DNA of 64,000 nt from the NCBI RefSeq assembly GCF_016881065.1, contig NZ_WXYN01000051.1, positions 1-64,000 on the forward strand, read 5' to 3'. Source of the DNA: Planococcus soli. GTDB lineage: Bacteria; Bacillota; Bacilli; Bacillales_A; Planococcaceae. Positions 35,546-43,337 of this stretch are shown piece after piece. The translations under genes were made by a program, and so were the position numbers. The notes beneath the pieces were generated by a model. That model did not search any database and was not told where the DNA came from. It was given only the letters and a program-made list of their open reading frames with translations. How positions within the stretch are numbered: position 1 is the stretch's first letter; every line of letters begins with the position of its first letter.

Positions 35546-36408
35546 AGGGCTTATATACAGCATTAATGTGCTCATTTGACGAAAAGGGAAATGTGAACGA
35601 AAAAGGATTAAGAGAAATTGTCCGTTATAATATCGAGGTTTCAGAAGTGGACGGCTTATACGTCAACGGCAGCACCGGAGAAAACTTCCTCATTTCGACT
35701 GAACAGAAAAAGCAGATTTTTGAAATCGTCAAAGACGAAGTCGGCGACCAAGTGAAACTGATTGCGCAAGTCGGTTCGTTGAACATCGAAGAAGCGTCCC
35801 AGTTGGCTCATTTTGTCACCGATCTTGGGTATGACGCAATTTCAGCCGTAACGCCGTTCTACTATAAATTCGACTTTGAAGAAATCAAAGACTATTACAA
35901 TACGATTCTGGAAGGCGTCGATACACAGCTCATTATTTATTCGATCCCGGCTTTAACGGGCGTTAACATGAATTTGGAGCAGTTTGGCGAGCTTTTTGAA
36001 AACAAAAAGATTATCGGAGTGAAGTTCACTGCGCCTGATTTCTTCCTGCTCGAGCGTTTGCGTCATGCGTTCCCGGACAAGCTGATTTATTCCGGGTTTG
36101 ACGAAATGCTTCTGTCTGCAAGTGTTTTAAATGTAGACGGGGCAATCGGCAGCACATTCAATGTTAACGGCAAAAGAGCCAAGCAGATTTTCACATTGGC
36201 ACAGAGCGGGCAGATCGATGAAGCGCGCGAAATCCAAAAAGTGACGAATGATCTGATCGATGAAATTTTGAAGAACGGACTTTACCAGACGATTAAGGAA
36301 ATGCTTGAAACGCAAGGGGTTCACGCTGGATTTGTCAGAAAGCCGATGAAACAGCTGACAGAGGAAAAAGCGGTAAAAGCACGCGAACTCGCTAAAAAAT
36401 ATCTGTAA
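35542..36408 (+). CDS. nanA: N-acetylneuraminate lyase
   Basis: 288 residues, DHDPS/NAL-type TIM barrel. GSTGEN (43-48) binds the substrate carboxylate, Tyr133 (IIYSIP) is the catalytic tyrosine and Lys161 (GVKFTAPD) forms the Schiff base. It splits N-acetylneuraminic acid into ManNAc and pyruvate. It is coupled to nanE by a 4-nt overlap and followed by the sialic acid transporter gene. Confidence 0.95.
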   Translation: MKGLYTALMCSFDEKGNVNEKGLREIVRYNIEVSEVDGLYVNGSTGENFLISTEQKKQIFEIVKDEVGDQVKLIAQVGSLNIEEASQLAHFVTDLGYDAISAVTPFYYKFDFEEIKDYYNTILEGVDTQLIIYSIPALTGVNMNLEQFGELFENKKIIGVKFTAPDFFLLERLRHAFPDKLIYSGFDEMLLSASVLNVDGAIGSTFNVNGKRAKQIFTLAQSGQIDEAREIQKVTNDLIDEILKNGLYQTIKEMLETQGVHAGFVRKPMKQLTEEKAVKARELAKKYL

Positions 36409-36432
36409 GAACTAACGGGGGGAATGGGATAG

Positions 36433-37941
36433 ATGGATGGAACATTTGCGGTTATCGATTATGTGATTTTGTTTGCGTATTTATTGTTTATCTTGTACGT
36501 CGGAATTGCCTTTGCCAAAAAGGAAATGAAAGGCAAAGAGTTTTTTAAAGGGGACGGCTCGATTCCGTGGTGGGTGACGTCGGTCAGTTTGTTCGCGACT
36601 TTGCTCAGCCCGATATCGTTTTTATCGCTTGCCGGAAACTCGTATTCCGGAACATGGCAATTGTGGTTTGCGCAACTGGGGCTGCTGATCGCAGTGCCTG
36701 TGGCAATCTATTTTTTCCTTCCGGTGTACCGGAAACTGGATTTGGATACAGCTTATGAATACTTGGAACGAAGATTTGATAAGCGGATGCGGATTTTGGG
36801 GAGTCTGCTTTTCATCGTCTACCAGATCGGGCGCATGTCGATCATCATGTACTTGCCTGCGATTGCATTAGCTACCGTAACCGACATCAATGTGATTGTC
36901 ATCATTCTCTTTATGGGTGTTATTGCTACCATCTATTCTGCTTTTGGTGGACTGAAATCCGTACTTTGGACAGATTTTATCCAGGGCATTGTCTTGATTG
37001 GCGGCGGTATATTCGCTTTGATCATTCTTTTGTTCTCTATTAACGGAGGACTTGGGGAAGTCATCAGTGTAGGAACAAGCAACGAGAAATTCTTTGGAGA
37101 TATCGCGTTATTTGATCCGAACCTGATTAATAACAGCATTTTAATCATCATTCTGGGAGCAGGATTGTCGACAACGTTTTCGTATATTTCCAGCCAGGAT
37201 ATGGTGCAGCGTTATTTGACGACGAAAGACTTGAAGGAAATGAACAAGATGACGTATTTGAACGGCGCTTTGTCGCTCGGTACGGCCACTTTGTTCTTCC
37301 TGATCGGTACATCGCTGTACGTTTTCTATACACAGCAAACGGCTGCGATGCCGACTGGGAAATCGGATTTGATCTTTGCTAATTTCATTGTCAGCGAATT
37401 GCCAGTAGGAGTATCGGGGTTATTGATTGCCGGATTATTCGCAGCTGGCCAATCAACTCTTTCTACTGGACTCAATTCAGTAGCGACAAGCTGGACGCTT
37501 GATATCCAGCAGGTGTTGAGAAAAGATATGAGTGATGAGAAGAGCACACGGATGGCCCGAATCGTATCGACAGTCGTCGGCATCTTTTCAATTGCCTTTG
37601 CCATCATTCTTGCTTACTCCAATGTGGGTTCTGCCTATTCCTGGTTTAACGGATTGATGGGCTTGGCACTTGGAATCATTGGCGGTACCTTTACACTGGG
37701 TGTGTTGACCAAACGCGCAAACGCGAATGGGGCATTATTCGGCTTTATCGCCACAACCATTATGGCTGTCTACATCTCATACTTTACGGATATTACATTG
37801 TGGGCGTATTCAATCATCAACCTGGTCGCTTCGATTGTCTTTGGTTATGGCTTCAGCTTGCTGTTTGCCCAAAAAGAAGATAAAGACGATGAGGAAGGTG
37901 TCACCTTCTTCGATTACAATAAAGTGGTGAAAGAAAAATAA
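36433..37941 (+). CDS. Sodium:solute symporter, probable sialic acid transporter
   Basis: 502 residues, about 13 membrane helices of the SSS (LeuT-fold) family. The pattern DYFILF-like start, FFKGDGSIPWWVTSVSLFATLLSPISF, TAYEYLERRFD, WTDFIQG and the late ANANGALFGF resemble SSS sialic acid transporters of the SiaT/NanT kind. Placed between nanA and the flavoprotein gene, it most likely imports N-acetylneuraminate or a derivative with sodium. The assignment rests on family and context. Confidence 0.88.
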   Translation: MDGTFAVIDYVILFAYLLFILYVGIAFAKKEMKGKEFFKGDGSIPWWVTSVSLFATLLSPISFLSLAGNSYSGTWQLWFAQLGLLIAVPVAIYFFLPVYRKLDLDTAYEYLERRFDKRMRILGSLLFIVYQIGRMSIIMYLPAIALATVTDINVIVIILFMGVIATIYSAFGGLKSVLWTDFIQGIVLIGGGIFALIILLFSINGGLGEVISVGTSNEKFFGDIALFDPNLINNSILIIILGAGLSTTFSYISSQDMVQRYLTTKDLKEMNKMTYLNGALSLGTATLFFLIGTSLYVFYTQQTAAMPTGKSDLIFANFIVSELPVGVSGLLIAGLFAAGQSTLSTGLNSVATSWTLDIQQVLRKDMSDEKSTRMARIVSTVVGIFSIAFAIILAYSNVGSAYSWFNGLMGLALGIIGGTFTLGVLTKRANANGALFGFIATTIMAVYISYFTDITLWAYSIINLVASIVFGYGFSLLFAQKEDKDDEEGVTFFDYNKVVKEK

Positions 37942-37961
37942 GCATTGAATTCAGGTGAAGC

Positions 37962-39665
37962 ATGATGGAAATCTCAAAGAAAATCATAACAGACGTATTG
38001 GTGGTCGGGAGCGGCTTGGCAGGCATCAAAGTCTCAAAAGAGTTAGCCGACCTTGGACACGATGTTTTGATGGCAACGAAAATGAAGTTGGCTTCAGGTT
38101 CAAGTTTTTATCCATTGAAAGCATCACTTGGGACACAAGTAACGAGCAATGAGGCTGATAAGAAAGTCTTTCTTGCGGACATCGCCAGTTCCAGCAGGGG
38201 CATGCACCGACAGGATCTGGCAGAAGTATATGTGGATGAAATTCGGGACCGCGTAGTCGAATACAGCGATATCGGTGTGGTTTCTAAAAAGCTGGAAGGC
38301 GAACGGAAAGCCTGTTTTGCGGAACATCCAAGAGATATTTACTTGCTGAGTGATTGGGATCAGATCAAGGAAAACGTTGCTGGTATTTTTGGACGCTATG
38401 ACAACTTAACGGTTATGGAGCGGACGGTGGTCATTTCACTGATAAAAAAAGAACAGCGAATTGCAGGTGCGCTGATGCTGGATCAGCACAATCAGGTGGT
38501 GCTTGTGGAATGCAAAGCAGCAGTGCTCGCGACCGGTGGCTTCGGCAGCATCTATAAGCACAATTTGAATCCGAACGATGTTGATGGGTCAGGCCATATA
38601 TTGGCTCTCGAAGCGGGGGCCAACCTGGTCAACATGGAGTTTGTCCAATTCATTCCCGGTATTACTGCACCTCGCTATAAAACCTTATTCGGTGAACACA
38701 CTTTAGCCTATTGCGAAGATATCGTGAAAGATGATGGCAAAAGCTTGTTAGATGCAGTGCTTCCAGAAGGGCTGTCGAAAAAACAATGTCTGGATATCCG
38801 CAGTACACATGGGCCGTTTACAGACTCGCTGGAATCCAAGTACATGGATATTGCCATGATGAAGGAAATCATCGCGACCAAAAATGAAAAGGGCTTTAAA
38901 TTAGTTTTCCACAAAGAACTATACAAAAACAAAGAAGAATTCTATACCGTATACTTAGACTGGCTGAAACAAAAAGGAATCGATATGCTGGAGGACGAAG
39001 TTCGGATTGCTCCTTTTGCCCATGCCAGCAATGGCGGTGTCTTTATTGATCCATACGGGCGTTCCGGCGTTCCAGGATTGTACGTTATCGGTGAGTTGTC
39101 CTGCAATATTGAAGGAGCCAACAGACTTGGAGGCAACTCGACCGGTGCCTGTATGGTGTTCGGCAAGCGGGCGGCTGCAGACTGCGGCGACTATTTAAAT
39201 GGGACCAAGGTATCCCCCATCAGTAAGAGGGATGCCGAACTTCATTTGAAATCCGTATTCGGCAGCGCAAGTGCCAGCCGCAATGGACCGGACAAGTCGG
39301 CTGAATCTGATAAAGAGCAGCTCTATCAGACAATAGAGAACATCAGAGAGATTATGTGGTATGCCGGCAATGTCGTCCGCTCAGAAGAACAATTGTCCGA
39401 GGCGTTAAAGCAGCTTGAAGCGCTTCAGTCCGAACTGGAGATCAACCGTTTATTCGAGCGGCAGAAAAATCGGAAAACGGTCATCAAAGCGAAGAACTTC
39501 ATGAAGCTTTCTCAATTGCTGCTGCAAGCGATGCTGGAACGGAAAGAAAGCAGGGGGGCGCATTATCGCGAGGATTATCCTTTTGAAAGTCCGGCATTCT
39601 CCAAACGCCTGTTTATTTCAGAGACTCCTGAAGGAAGGCTGTCGCTGGAATTTACGAATGATTGA
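37962..39665 (+). CDS. FAD-binding FrdA/SdhA-like flavoprotein in the sialic acid cluster
   Basis: 567 residues. FAD site VLVVGSGLAGIKVSKE, adenine-side LATGGFGSIY, capping domain, and the C-terminal FAD block GLYVIGELSCNIEGANRLGGNS. As in fumarate reductases and L-aspartate oxidases, FAHASNGGVFID keeps a histidine and ANR keeps the arginine of the active site. The usual FHPT histidine is replaced (VQFIPGI). No iron-sulfur or membrane subunit gene is adjacent, so it is not succinate dehydrogenase. It is an unusual member of a nan cluster and may oxidise or reduce a modified sialic acid or the released keto acid. That is inference. Confidence 0.75.
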   Translation: MMEISKKIITDVLVVGSGLAGIKVSKELADLGHDVLMATKMKLASGSSFYPLKASLGTQVTSNEADKKVFLADIASSSRGMHRQDLAEVYVDEIRDRVVEYSDIGVVSKKLEGERKACFAEHPRDIYLLSDWDQIKENVAGIFGRYDNLTVMERTVVISLIKKEQRIAGALMLDQHNQVVLVECKAAVLATGGFGSIYKHNLNPNDVDGSGHILALEAGANLVNMEFVQFIPGITAPRYKTLFGEHTLAYCEDIVKDDGKSLLDAVLPEGLSKKQCLDIRSTHGPFTDSLESKYMDIAMMKEIIATKNEKGFKLVFHKELYKNKEEFYTVYLDWLKQKGIDMLEDEVRIAPFAHASNGGVFIDPYGRSGVPGLYVIGELSCNIEGANRLGGNSTGACMVFGKRAAADCGDYLNGTKVSPISKRDAELHLKSVFGSASASRNGPDKSAESDKEQLYQTIENIREIMWYAGNVVRSEEQLSEALKQLEALQSELEINRLFERQKNRKTVIKAKNFMKLSQLLLQAMLERKESRGAHYREDYPFESPAFSKRLFISETPEGRLSLEFTND

Positions 39666-39684
39666 ATAATGATTACCTGCAACG

Positions 39685-39721
39685 AAAAGAGAAAAGCCTG
39701 ATTGCGGTTTTTCTCTTTTTG
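39685..39721 (+). terminator. Possible intra-cluster terminator
   Basis: AAAAGAGAAAAGCC with GGTTTTTCTCTTTT, followed by T. It separates the flavoprotein gene from the kinase gene and may lower expression of the second half of the cluster. Confidence 0.65.
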
Positions 39722-39746
39722 TTCATTCAGAAAAGAGGAAATCAAG

Positions 39747-40643
39747 ATGCGGCTAGCTGTAATTGACATTGGTGGTACATTTATCAAATATGCGATTATT
39801 AACCAGGAAGGTCTATTTCTTTTTCATGGTTCGGTTCCGACAGAGGCGCTCAATGGCAGCAGAAACCTAGTAGCCAAAGTGCTGGGTCTCTGTGACCAAA
39901 TGATGGAGGGTTTTGAAATTGAAGGAATTGCCATTAGCTCTGCAGGCCAGATTGATGCCATGCGGGGAGTAGTGGTCTTTGCGACAGATAATTTGCCGGG
40001 CTATACTGGAACAAGACTGGCTGAACTAGTATCCGACCACACCGGCCTGCCGGTAAGGATTGAAAATGATGTCAATTGTACTGCCCTGGGTGAATCCTGG
40101 AAAGGCGCAGCCCGTGGAGTAAGGAACTTCCTTTGTGTGACGATTGGAACCGGAGTGGGCGGAGCACTGTTCTTGAATGGGCGCCTCTATACTGGAGCAG
40201 GATTTTCGGCGGGGGAAATCGGTCATATGATTCTTTATCCCAATGGTCGGAATTGTACGTGCGGAAGTCGCGGCTGCTATGAACAATATGCGTCCAGTTC
40301 TGCTCTTCAGCGGCTGATATCAGAGGAATTCAGAGAGCAAATGAGCATAAGAGAGTTTTTCGAACTTGTAAAATCGAAGGATTCAAAAGCCCTTTTCCTG
40401 TTTGAAGGTTGGATCGATGACCTGACAACCGGACTGCAATCGCTCGTTCATCTATTCAATCCGGAAATGATTGTCATTGGCGGCGGCATATCTGCGCAAG
40501 GCAATGTTTTACAGGAGGCGATTGAATCGTCACTGAAAAAGAAGATTATGCCGAACCATCAAAAACATTTGCAGATCAAGATGGCCGAGCATGACAATAA
40601 ATCGAATTTATTGGGAGCGGCAAAGAATTTTTTGGAGAATTGA
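39747..40643 (+). CDS. nanK: ROK-family sugar kinase, probable N-acetylmannosamine kinase
   Basis: 298 residues from ATG 39747 (AAGAGGAA 6 nt upstream; the open frame extends into the terminator). ATP motif DIGGTFIKYA, catalytic END(V)NC, GTGVGGAL, and the ROK zinc motif GHMILYPNGRNCTCGSRGC. It should phosphorylate ManNAc to ManNAc-6-P between nanA and nanE. The family is broad (GlcNAc, glucose, ManNAc); context supports NanK. Confidence 0.88.
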   Translation: MRLAVIDIGGTFIKYAIINQEGLFLFHGSVPTEALNGSRNLVAKVLGLCDQMMEGFEIEGIAISSAGQIDAMRGVVVFATDNLPGYTGTRLAELVSDHTGLPVRIENDVNCTALGESWKGAARGVRNFLCVTIGTGVGGALFLNGRLYTGAGFSAGEIGHMILYPNGRNCTCGSRGCYEQYASSSALQRLISEEFREQMSIREFFELVKSKDSKALFLFEGWIDDLTTGLQSLVHLFNPEMIVIGGGISAQGNVLQEAIESSLKKKIMPNHQKHLQIKMAEHDNKSNLLGAAKNFLEN

Positions 40644-40656
40644 AAGGGAGGCAGAC

Positions 40657-41499
40657 ATGGTGGAAGCAAAGACGATTTCAGGCCCGAAACCTTCCATATT
40701 AATGGAGCAGCACAAACATACTTTTACAAAATCCGAAAACAAAATATATGACTATATCCTGACGCATCCAAATAAGGTTCTCTATCATTCATTGACGGAG
40801 CTTTCCGAATTCAGTGGTGTGGCAGAAGCTACGGTATTGCGTTTTTTCCGAAAGCTCGGTTTCAAAGGATTTCAGGATTTTAAGTTCCTGTTTGCACAGG
40901 AAGTACCGCCGACGAACAATTCCTTGCAGGACGAGTCATTTGTTCACCGGATTCGCAACAGCATCGTGCAGGCAATTGAAGATTCTTCTGAAGTCGTGGA
41001 TATGGACACTTTGGAGGAGTGCATCAAAGCAATAGATGGCTCACAAGATGTTGTGATCTTCGGCATCGGCTCTTCCGGTATTGCCGGACTGGATATGCAA
41101 AACCGTCTGATGAGAATCGGTAAGCATGTCAATGCCATTACCGATTCCCATTTTCAAATTATGAGAGCTTCTTCCTTGAATGAAAAATCAGTGGTAATTG
41201 CCATCAGTTTGACAGGGAGCACGAAAGATATCGTCGATGCGGTCAAACTGGCTAAGGAAAAAAATGCCACGGTCATTGCCCTGACCAACTATGTCAAATC
41301 GCCATTAACCAAATACGCTGATTTTGTTCTTTTGTCATCTGCGAAAGAAAGTCCATTAGACAGTGGATCGCTTGTCTCAAAAATTGCGCAGCTGTATTTG
41401 ATTGATTTGATTTGTACGGGATTGACCATGAATAATGTTCAGGATGCAGAAAGTGTAAAAAGGGAAATTACAGAACATATTGCCGGCAAGCTGTATTAA
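40657..41499 (+). CDS. RpiR/MurR-family regulator of the sialic acid cluster
   Basis: 280 residues from ATG 40657 (AAAGGGAGG upstream, 14 nt after nanK). N-terminal RpiR helix-turn-helix (KSENKIYDYILTHPNKVLYHSLTELSEFSGVAEATVLRFFRKLG) and a SIS sugar-isomerase domain (VVIFGIGSSGIAGLDMQNRLM, AISLTGSTKDIVDAV) that binds a phosphosugar. By analogy with NanR-type RpiR regulators it would sense ManNAc-6-P or GlcNAc-6-P and control the cluster. Confidence 0.92.
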   Translation: MVEAKTISGPKPSILMEQHKHTFTKSENKIYDYILTHPNKVLYHSLTELSEFSGVAEATVLRFFRKLGFKGFQDFKFLFAQEVPPTNNSLQDESFVHRIRNSIVQAIEDSSEVVDMDTLEECIKAIDGSQDVVIFGIGSSGIAGLDMQNRLMRIGKHVNAITDSHFQIMRASSLNEKSVVIAISLTGSTKDIVDAVKLAKEKNATVIALTNYVKSPLTKYADFVLLSSAKESPLDSGSLVSKIAQLYLIDLICTGLTMNNVQDAESVKREITEHIAGKLY

Positions 41500-41544
41500 A
41501 GCAAAAATGTACTTTAGCGATGGCTGCCGTTATGAGGTGAAGAA

Positions 41545-42300
41545 ATGCAAATTCTAAAAGCGAAAGATTACGAAGAAATGAGTAAAATTGCTTGTTCTCT
41601 ACTAGTGGAACATATTCAAAAGAACGACTTTCCGGTATTAGGTTTGGCAACCGGATCCACACCTGAAAAACTATATAGCTGCCTGATTGAAGAATACCAA
41701 AAGGGCAAGGTTTCATTCCGCAATACATCGACTTTTAATCTGGATGAATATGTCGGATTGGATAGCCGGGAAGCCAACAGCTATCAATTTTATATGAAAG
41801 AAAAGTTGTTTGATCATATTGATTTGCCGTCAAACCAAATTCATTTGCCTAACGGGATGTCACCGGATTTGGAGCAGGACTGCCTGGATTACGAGAATCA
41901 GATTCAGGAAGTCGGCCCTATTGGTATTCAAGTATTAGGGCTTGGGCTAAATGGCCACATTGGATTCAATGAACCGGGAACACCGTTTACGAGCAGGACT
42001 CATATTGTCGACTTAGCACAGTCCACACGCCGCGCCAATGCTCGATTCTTTTCCGGCATCGAGGAAGTGCCGACACAAGCCATCAGCATGGGAATAGCCT
42101 CCATCATGGAGAGCCGAAAAATTCTGCTGCTGGTGTCTGGCGAAGAAAAAGCGGAAGCCCTATACCAAATGATGAACAGCGAGGTGTCGGAATCATTTCC
42201 TGCATCAATCCTCCAAACACATCCGAATGTGACGGTCATCGCAGATGAACCGGCGTTGTCAAAAGTGCCGGTGTCATACGGAGAAAAATCAGTTAGATAA
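41545..42300 (+). CDS. nagB: Glucosamine-6-phosphate deaminase
   Basis: 251 residues. LGLATGSTPEKLY, Asp67 in NLDEYVGL, His138 in LNGHIGFNEPG and the C-terminal SHVIA-like end are standard NagB features. It converts GlcN-6-P to fructose-6-P and ammonia, the last step of the pathway started by nanA. The GlcNAc-6-P deacetylase (nagA) needed before it is not in the window. The ATG is preceded by GAGGTGAAG. Confidence 0.93.
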   Translation: MQILKAKDYEEMSKIACSLLVEHIQKNDFPVLGLATGSTPEKLYSCLIEEYQKGKVSFRNTSTFNLDEYVGLDSREANSYQFYMKEKLFDHIDLPSNQIHLPNGMSPDLEQDCLDYENQIQEVGPIGIQVLGLGLNGHIGFNEPGTPFTSRTHIVDLAQSTRRANARFFSGIEEVPTQAISMGIASIMESRKILLLVSGEEKAEALYQMMNSEVSESFPASILQTHPNVTVIADEPALSKVPVSYGEKSVR

Positions 42301-42326
42301 ATTGTAGACAGATCCTCAGAATTTAT

Positions 42327-42376
42327 GCCACAAACGAGAGACACATTACGGTGTCGTTGTTTGAGGCTTTTTTTTG
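42327..42376 (+). terminator. Terminator of the sialic acid cluster
   Basis: GCCACAAAC...GACAC pairs with GTGTC...GTTTGAGGC with a bulge, followed by nine T. Confidence 0.85.
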
Positions 42377-42566
42377 TTTGAGTTTTTGAGGCAGATTAAC
42401 ATCAAATTTGTATATAAAGATGGATTTTCAGAACCAATAGGAAAAATATACTAGTCATAACTAACAGGTACACTTATAATAAACAGAAGGAAATTAGGCA
42501 GTGATTTAAAGTGATTATTATAAAATCCCATCTTTAGATGTTGAGCAGCTCGGTTATTGATTTAAA
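42377..42566. other. Intergenic stretch without a gene
   Basis: AT-rich, with a possible -10 box TATAAT near 42476. The repeated element at 42567-42662 follows. Confidence 0.35.
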
Positions 42567-42662
42567 ATACGCCATAAGCGCGGGCGCGTCCACGGGCTGG
42601 GCGGAGCAATAAGACATGTGCTTTTCCTAGCTTTTTGTGTGAGCCGCGCCCGAAGCGATTTG
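42567..42662 (+). repeat. Roughly 95-bp intergenic element, copy 2
   Basis: Homologous to 13612-13702. In this copy the ends pair well: GGGCGCG (about 42583-42589) with CGCGCCC (about 42645-42651), so it can form a stem enclosing a middle part with smaller pairings. It ends 22 nt before the TTG start of the VanZ-like gene, so its transcript would lie in that gene's leader. Confidence 0.68.
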
Positions 42663-42684
42663 AAAAAACGAAGGGAAGAGTCTT

Positions 42685-43161
42685 TTGAAAGCCAAGTACA
42701 TACCGGTTATCCTGTGGGCTCTTTGCATCTTGCTGGCCACCAACAACTATAATTTTCAGTCCCTGTTATTCGCCCAGGAAATCGGCTTCAATATTCGCCT
42801 GCTTCCGAATTTATCGGATCTGCTCATCACCAGCGACATTCATTTGGACAGCGGAACATATGTGTTCCAAAAAATCGGCCATGCTTTGTCTTTTGGCGTC
42901 CTGTTCCTGATACTGGCTAAAACCATTAACAACAACGCATTGGCCATCATCCTATGCAGCCTGTTTGCTTTTTTTACGGAATTTTTGCAGCTGTTTTTTG
43001 AGCGCAGCGGGAGATTAAGTGATGTTTTGATCGATATCGGGGGCATTTACTTGGCTTATCGCTTGAGTGTTTATGTGAAGGCGCAGGGTGGTGTTAGTCC
43101 GGCCTTTTGGAACACGGTGCAGAAAATCGCTGGTGTATTTGCGGACGAAAAGCAGCGCTGA
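42685..43161 (+). CDS. VanZ-like family membrane protein
   Basis: 158 residues with TTG start; AAGGGAAGAG lies about 8 nt upstream. Four hydrophobic segments; KIGHALSFGVLFLILAK and FAFFTEFLQLFFERSGRLSDVLIDIGG carry the VanZ-family pattern (HF-like start, E..Q...R..D..D). VanZ gives low-level teicoplanin resistance in enterococci, but most chromosomal members have no known role. A structured repeat element lies directly upstream. Confidence 0.9.
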   Translation: MKAKYIPVILWALCILLATNNYNFQSLLFAQEIGFNIRLLPNLSDLLITSDIHLDSGTYVFQKIGHALSFGVLFLILAKTINNNALAIILCSLFAFFTEFLQLFFERSGRLSDVLIDIGGIYLAYRLSVYVKAQGGVSPAFWNTVQKIAGVFADEKQR

Positions 43162-43171
43162 CCGCTTGAAA

Positions 43172-43217
43172 TAAAATCGTTGTTTCTTCGATGTCTGAAG
43201 AAATAGCGATTTTTTTG
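43172..43217 (+). terminator. Terminator of the VanZ-like gene
   Basis: AAAATCG..TTTCTTC pairs with GAAGAAA..CGATTTT (short inner bulge), followed by T. Confidence 0.85.
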
Positions 43218-43222
43218 ATGGC

Positions 43223-43258
43223 TTTAATTGTGTGGGAATTGTTTGGGTGCCAGGCACC
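43223..43258. repeat. GGTGCC palindrome behind a terminator
   Basis: TTTAATTGTGTGGG, a short insertion, then GGTGCC-A-GGCACC (43246-43258). Same layout and nearly the same left part as 34651-34674. Confidence 0.75.
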
Positions 43259-43337
43259 AAAAAGAGTATTGCATCCTATAATTTTCCACTATATAATAAA
43301 TCAACCACATTTACATGGGGCAATGGGAGAGGCGGGA

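Noticed and set aside
37962-39665. Succinate dehydrogenase or L-aspartate oxidase as the identity of the flavoprotein
   Set aside because: The FHPT histidine is missing, no SdhB/SdhC or NAD-synthesis genes are adjacent, and the gene is embedded in the nan cluster.
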